From contig NZ_CP121208.1 of the NCBI RefSeq assembly GCF_029625435.1, positions 1,798,001-1,862,000 on the forward strand: a stretch of DNA of 64,000 nucleotides. The letters are read 5' to 3'. Of the stretch, positions 60,394 through 64,000 are shown piece after piece. Below the pieces are notes generated by a model. It made no database searches, had not been told where the DNA came from, and saw only the letters and a program-made list of their open reading frames with translations. The DNA is from Arcanobacterium canis (GTDB lineage: Bacteria > Actinomycetota > Actinomycetes > Actinomycetales > Actinomycetaceae). The translations under genes and the position numbers were made by a program. Every line of letters starts with the position of its first letter. Within the stretch, counting starts at the first letter, position 1.

Positions 60394-62583
60394 GTGAGTA
60401 AGGAATTTGTGCAACCCGGCGATCGTATCGCTGAGCGATTCGATCTCGTCTATCCGATCGAGCATAGCTTGGGTTCACGCGATGGCGTGAACGTGTGGAT
60501 TGCGCGCGACACGATCCTCTCTCGTAGCCTGCGCGCCATCCTTATCAGGCACGATTGCTCTCACGCTTCGGAAGTTGCCGACGCTGCTCGGCGCATCGCC
60601 CTGATCTCTGACCCACACCTCGTCTCGACGATCTCTGTCATCGATACTGACTCACTCACTGCAATTTTCACTGAGGTTCCCCCAGGCATCCCGTTCACGT
60701 CGTACCTCGGCGGCGACCCTATCGATCCGCACATTGTGTGGGCACTTGTAGGCGAAGTTGCAACGACGGTGAATAACATCCGTCACCGTGGAGTACGACA
60801 TCTCTGTTTGGACGCTTCCGACATCCTGATCCAAGACACGTCAGGAGTTGTCGTTGACGGCTTTGGCATCCAAGCTGCGCTAAACGACGAAGATATCTCA
60901 CTCCCATGGGAAGACCTCGACGCTCGTGAAACAACGGGACTCATCCAGCTCACAGCCGCACTTTTACTTGGCCGTGATGTCGATGATCCGCAAGTGAGCA
61001 TCGAGCGCGCTCTCGATATCGACGGTCTCCCCGAACCACTGAGAGCAGTTTTATCATCGTCGGGCGACGATAAAACACCAGCCGACTTCGTGCGCACAAT
61101 TGTGCCGTGGCCTGAACTCGACACCTCGTCCTTGCAGGTTATCAACGAGCCCGCCGACGCTGGCTCCCGGCGTCCGGTTCCTCCCGCTACCTCTGCCGAC
61201 GCTGATCGCCGTCCTTTCAACGTCAGCCACGTCGCATTTCCGCCAGTTCGTCAGCAGGCCGAGCCTCAGCAAGATGACACGGCGGTGCAGCCAGAAAGCT
61301 TGTCTGAGAACGCCCAGGCGATGAAGCCAGCTTCATCAAAGGCCGAAGCAGCGCAAGTGGTTGAGAAAACACTGGGTATTGAAGAGCACAATGGCGTAAG
61401 CAATGTGCAGTGGCCTAAGCCCTCGGCTGATCCATTTGTCGCTTCGGCGATACATGCTCCTGGAGCGGCAGCAAACATTGACAGTATTGCAGCAATAGGA
61501 GCGGATCCGAATTTTGCCCAGCCCATTGAAGTTCCAGATGAGCTGGCCCCCGAGTCCGTCTTTGCTCACGCTGATGCCGATACAGACAGCAACGCTGGTG
61601 GCGACACCGACACCGGGGAAGTGAACGCTACCGATGCTGACCGTGTGAACACATCGTCTGAGCCAGGTTCAGATGCGGGGGACTCGCTTGAAGCGCCCAC
61701 CGCCGTCGTCCCTGTCGTGAAGGAACACGTTGAGCAAGAGACGTCATCACCACAAGAGTCTCCTGTCCACAACACTGTGGTGACGCCGCCCCCTCGCCGT
61801 CACTCAACGTTGCCAACACACCCCTCAGAAGGCGTTACGCGCACGTCGGCTTTTGCTCCAACTCGATCAGGACACGGGCCAACGCACGGCGTCATAGCGG
61901 GAGCTGGCAACTCAAATGGAGAGCTAGTTGCACCGCGCAAGTTTAATCCTTCCAAGGTTGTCGTCAGCGTCTTTGCAATCGGCGTAGTTGTCGCAGGTGT
62001 GTGGTCACTGTCATCCCTTTTCCGTCCACTCGATCCGGTTCAACCGTCCTCAAGTGCTTCCTACCTTGACTTGAGCACATCCACCGGAGGCGCCACTGAT
62101 CAATCACGACAGTCACCGACGTCCGAAACCAGTGCGCCGCCAAAAATCGCATCCGCCGACGTCATTACTCTGGGCATCGAAAACTTCCGCGATGCGCCAA
62201 AAACCAATGTCAATAATGTTGAGGGGATTCAAGCCGCGATTGATTCAAAGCCTGAGACCAGCTGGCGTTCATGGTGGTTCTCTTCCCAAGAAATGAAGCC
62301 AGCAGATTCCACTGTTATCGTGCTGAAACTCGCGGAAAAAGCGACTATTTCTGAAGTCACTCTCAAAGAAGCTGGACGAGGCGGGAATATTGAGTGGCGC
62401 AACACCGTTCCCGAAAAAGCAACGGAAGGTGAGGCGGTCGCACAAGGAGAACTCAGTGGTGACACCACGCTGAAGGCCAAAGATCCGGTGAATACTGACA
62501 CCGTAGTTCTTCGGGTCACTAAGCTCCCCGTGGGAACCGACGGCAAATTCCGTCTCAACATTTCAGAAATTACGCTCAAGTAA
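60394..62583 (+). CDS. Membrane-anchored pseudokinase with C-terminal extracytoplasmic domain (MviN-tail-like)
   Basis: The product has 729 residues. The start is GTG 60394, with AAAGGAG at the right distance. Residues about 8-250 have a kinase fold outline, but the key residues are lost: the VAVK position reads LRAILI with no Lys, the HRD loop reads HLCLDASDIL, and DFG reads GFG (in VVVDGFGIQ). A disordered acidic region (about 260-500) precedes one span (VVVSVFAIGVVVAGVWSLSSLF) and an outside beta-sandwich domain (about 590-729, ENFRDAPKTN ... VLRVTKLP). It matches the pseudokinase and ectodomain that form the C-terminus of mycobacterial MviN (MurJ), where the pseudokinase binds the FHA protein FhaA. 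A stand-alone form is found here without a flippase. Confidence 0.85.
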   Translation: MSKEFVQPGDRIAERFDLVYPIEHSLGSRDGVNVWIARDTILSRSLRAILIRHDCSHASEVADAARRIALISDPHLVSTISVIDTDSLTAIFTEVPPGIPFTSYLGGDPIDPHIVWALVGEVATTVNNIRHRGVRHLCLDASDILIQDTSGVVVDGFGIQAALNDEDISLPWEDLDARETTGLIQLTAALLLGRDVDDPQVSIERALDIDGLPEPLRAVLSSSGDDKTPADFVRTIVPWPELDTSSLQVINEPADAGSRRPVPPATSADADRRPFNVSHVAFPPVRQQAEPQQDDTAVQPESLSENAQAMKPASSKAEAAQVVEKTLGIEEHNGVSNVQWPKPSADPFVASAIHAPGAAANIDSIAAIGADPNFAQPIEVPDELAPESVFAHADADTDSNAGGDTDTGEVNATDADRVNTSSEPGSDAGDSLEAPTAVVPVVKEHVEQETSSPQESPVHNTVVTPPPRRHSTLPTHPSEGVTRTSAFAPTRSGHGPTHGVIAGAGNSNGELVAPRKFNPSKVVVSVFAIGVVVAGVWSLSSLFRPLDPVQPSSSASYLDLSTSTGGATDQSRQSPTSETSAPPKIASADVITLGIENFRDAPKTNVNNVEGIQAAIDSKPETSWRSWWFSSQEMKPADSTVIVLKLAEKATISEVTLKEAGRGGNIEWRNTVPEKATEGEAVAQGELSGDTTLKAKDPVNTDTVVLRVTKLPVGTDGKFRLNISEITLK

Positions 62584-62604
62584 CAACTACCGGAAAGGCC
62601 TTTC

Positions 62605-63552
62605 ATGGCAGTTCATGACGTCATCATTGTTGGATCAGGACCAGCTGGTTGGACCGCGGCAATCTACACAGCACGCGCAGGAATGCAGCCGATCGTGTTG
62701 GCAGGAACCCTCCAAGCTGGCGGTGCGCTGATGAGCACCACCGAGGTGGAAAATTACCCTGGCTTCCCCGATGCCGTTCTTGGCCCAGATCTGATGGACA
62801 AGATGCAGAAGCAGGCTGAACGCTTCGGAGCTGAAGTGCTCTATGAAGACGCTGTTCGCTTTGAACTCGATGGCCCGGTGAAGAAGATCCACACCAACGC
62901 ACAGACCTACGAAGCCTATACCGTTATTCTGGCTCTGGGTTCTGCCTACAAGAAGCTGGGTTTCCCGCGTGAAGCTGAACTTTCGGGCAAGGGCGTCTCG
63001 TACTGCGCCACGTGCGACGGATTCTTCTTCAAGGATCGTGAGATCGTTGTGGTTGGCGGCGGTGATACCGCTGTCACTGAAGCTCTCTTCCTTGCACGCT
63101 TCGGTTCGACGGTTCACGTCGTTCACCGTCGCGATGAGCTGCGCGCCTCCAAGATTATGGCAAACCGACTTCTGGCGAACGACAAGATTGTGATGCACTG
63201 GAACAAGGAAGTTGTTGATGCTCGAGGCGAGGGTGCGCTTGAGTCCCTGACCTTGCGCGACACTGTCACCGGTGAAGAAAGCACACTGGCAGCAGCTGGA
63301 CTGTTCGTGGCAATCGGTCACGAGCCGCGCACGGCAGTTCTCGATGGAGCAGTTGAACTCGGAGACGGCGGCTACATCAAGGTAGCCGAACCAACAACAG
63401 CAACCTCAATTCCCGGTGTCTTCGCTGCCGGAGACGTCGTTGACCACCTCTACCGCCAGGCGGTTACCGCAGCTGGTACCGGTGCCCGCGCGGCAATGGA
63501 TTCAGAGCGTTACCTGATCGATCACAAGTCAGAGCTCGAATCTGCTCACTGA
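62605..63552 (+). CDS. trxB: Thioredoxin reductase
   Basis: This 315-residue flavoenzyme has the FAD loop GSGPAGWTAAIYTAR (11-25), the redox pair C134/C137 in SYCATCDGFFF, the NADPH loop VVGGGDTAVTEALFLA near 148 and the C-terminal FAD motif GVFAAGDVVDHLYRQAVTAAGTG. It reduces thioredoxin with NADPH. The codons after the pseudokinase gene (21 bases apart) include a GGAAAGG ribosome site. trxB stands close to parAB and oriC in most Actinobacteria. A terminator follows. Confidence 0.97.
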   Translation: MAVHDVIIVGSGPAGWTAAIYTARAGMQPIVLAGTLQAGGALMSTTEVENYPGFPDAVLGPDLMDKMQKQAERFGAEVLYEDAVRFELDGPVKKIHTNAQTYEAYTVILALGSAYKKLGFPREAELSGKGVSYCATCDGFFFKDREIVVVGGGDTAVTEALFLARFGSTVHVVHRRDELRASKIMANRLLANDKIVMHWNKEVVDARGEGALESLTLRDTVTGEESTLAAAGLFVAIGHEPRTAVLDGAVELGDGGYIKVAEPTTATSIPGVFAAGDVVDHLYRQAVTAAGTGARAAMDSERYLIDHKSELESAH

Positions 63553-63592
63553 GCAATACACTGAGGCGATAGTGCCAATGTCTGATACGCCG

Positions 63593-63635
63593 GTCCGCGT
63601 CCCCTTGCTGTTCTCGACAGCGAGGGGACGCGGAC
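63593..63635 (+). terminator. Rho-independent terminator after trxB
   Basis: An 18-bp stem (GTCCGCGTCCCCTTGCTG pairing with 63618-63635, one G-U) with a seven-base loop is followed by TTTAT, 41 bases after the trxB stop. It separates trxB from the aminotransferase gene. Confidence 0.9.
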
Positions 63636-63734
63636 TTTATGTTCCAGATGCAACCTGTGTTTAAGCTGTGTCACGCATCTTGTGATGATTCGTGGCATGA
63701 TTAGCGAAAACATATTGTCATTCAAGGAGGAACT

Positions 63735-64000
63735 GTGAGCGGCCATAACAGCATTTCGTCAAAGATTGCCTCGGCAGCCGCCGCAGGCACGCGTCTGGAT
63801 CCATGGTTCGACGCCTATGCCGACCGCGCTTTGGGAATGAAGCAGTCAGAAACTCGTTCCCTTTTTGCTGTTGCGAACCGACCAGAGGTTGTCTCTCTCG
63901 CAGGTGGTATGCCGAACATCGTCGGACTTCCACTCGATTTCCTTGCCGACATGACCTCCCGCCTCATCCGTGAACGCGGACCTCAGTTACTTCAATATGG
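63735..64000 (+). CDS. PLP-dependent aminotransferase, class I/II fold (partial, continues beyond window)
   Basis: GTG 63735 follows AAGGAGG and opens a frame that runs to the right edge (about 88 codons). The reading includes DPWFDAYADRALGMKQSETR, then EVVSLAGGMPNIVGLPLDFLADM and ERGPQLLQY. This matches the N-terminus of 2-aminoadipate/valine-pyruvate-type aminotransferases (ISLAGGxP, LQY). Genes of this type sit between trxB and parB in several Actinomycetaceae. Substrate unknown; the PLP lysine is outside the window. Confidence 0.85.
   Translation, partial: MSGHNSISSKIASAAAAGTRLDPWFDAYADRALGMKQSETRSLFAVANRPEVVSLAGGMPNIVGLPLDFLADMTSRLIRERGPQLLQY

Noticed and set aside
1-64000. CRISPR arrays, tRNA or rRNA genes, prophage or complete insertion sequences
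   Set aside because: No regularly spaced repeats, cloverleaf-type sequences, integrase/transposase genes or phage structural genes were found on reading both strands.

Overview
This 64 kb window reads as chromosomal DNA of a moderate-GC actinobacterium (roughly mid-50s % GC by eye), most likely of the Actinomycetaceae (Arcanobacterium/Trueperella-like). The basis is the rpsF-ssb-rpsR-rplI and pcnA-NUDIX-DUF6049-pseudokinase-trxB blocks, frequent GTG starts, and ATGA/GTGA overlaps between genes. The genus is inference. The right end (trxB followed by a PLP aminotransferase) normally lies a few genes from parAB and dnaA, so oriC is probably just beyond the window.

Layout. 1-4.2 kb: partial HAD hydrolase, DUF1801 protein, HrpB helicase, TetR regulator. 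4.3-17.1 kb (minus): one tightly packed operon encoding a giant N-anchored Ig-like/Fn3 surface protein, MoxR ATPase, DUF58 protein, transglutaminase-fold membrane protein, PP2C phosphatase, an FHA protein cut by an in-frame TGA, a Ser/Thr kinase and an FHA-winged-helix protein. It matches the PFNA-type cluster described in bifidobacteria (kinase, Fn3 protein, AAA, DUF58, transglutaminase, phosphatase). 17.2-27.7 kb: housekeeping and hypothetical genes, including tgt, a lipoprotein, a DsbA/acyltransferase/ArsR overlap operon and an S33 peptidase. 27.8-33.2 kb: a more AT-rich lactococcin-972-type bacteriocin locus (bacteriocin, large membrane protein, ABC ATPase) divergent from a two-component system, with a perfect inverted repeat in between. 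33.2-36.1 kb: guanine deaminase and an O6-methylguanine methyltransferase, both preceded by structured non-coding DNA.

36.1-43.9 kb: PTS IIA, UTP-glucose-1-phosphate uridylyltransferase, galactokinase, RarD-like transporter, aldo/keto reductase, HD protein, and a GntR-controlled ABC exporter with a clear operator. 44-51 kb: dnaB, two transporters, a DnaA-box-rich intergenic region with a 39-bp palindrome, then rplI, rpsR, ssb, rpsF. 51-64 kb: bifunctional penicillin-binding protein, AI-2E-family exporter, MFS, CCA-adding enzyme, NUDIX, DUF6049 protein, a membrane-anchored pseudokinase (no murJ beside it), trxB, aminotransferase.

The observations most worth a second look are the bacteriocin locus with its small coupled ORF and palindrome, the TGA-split FHA gene and the Cys-less transglutaminase in the surface/signalling operon, the DnaA-box cluster, the missing murJ, and two unclassified structured leaders. 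No tRNA, rRNA, CRISPR array, prophage or intact insertion sequence was seen.
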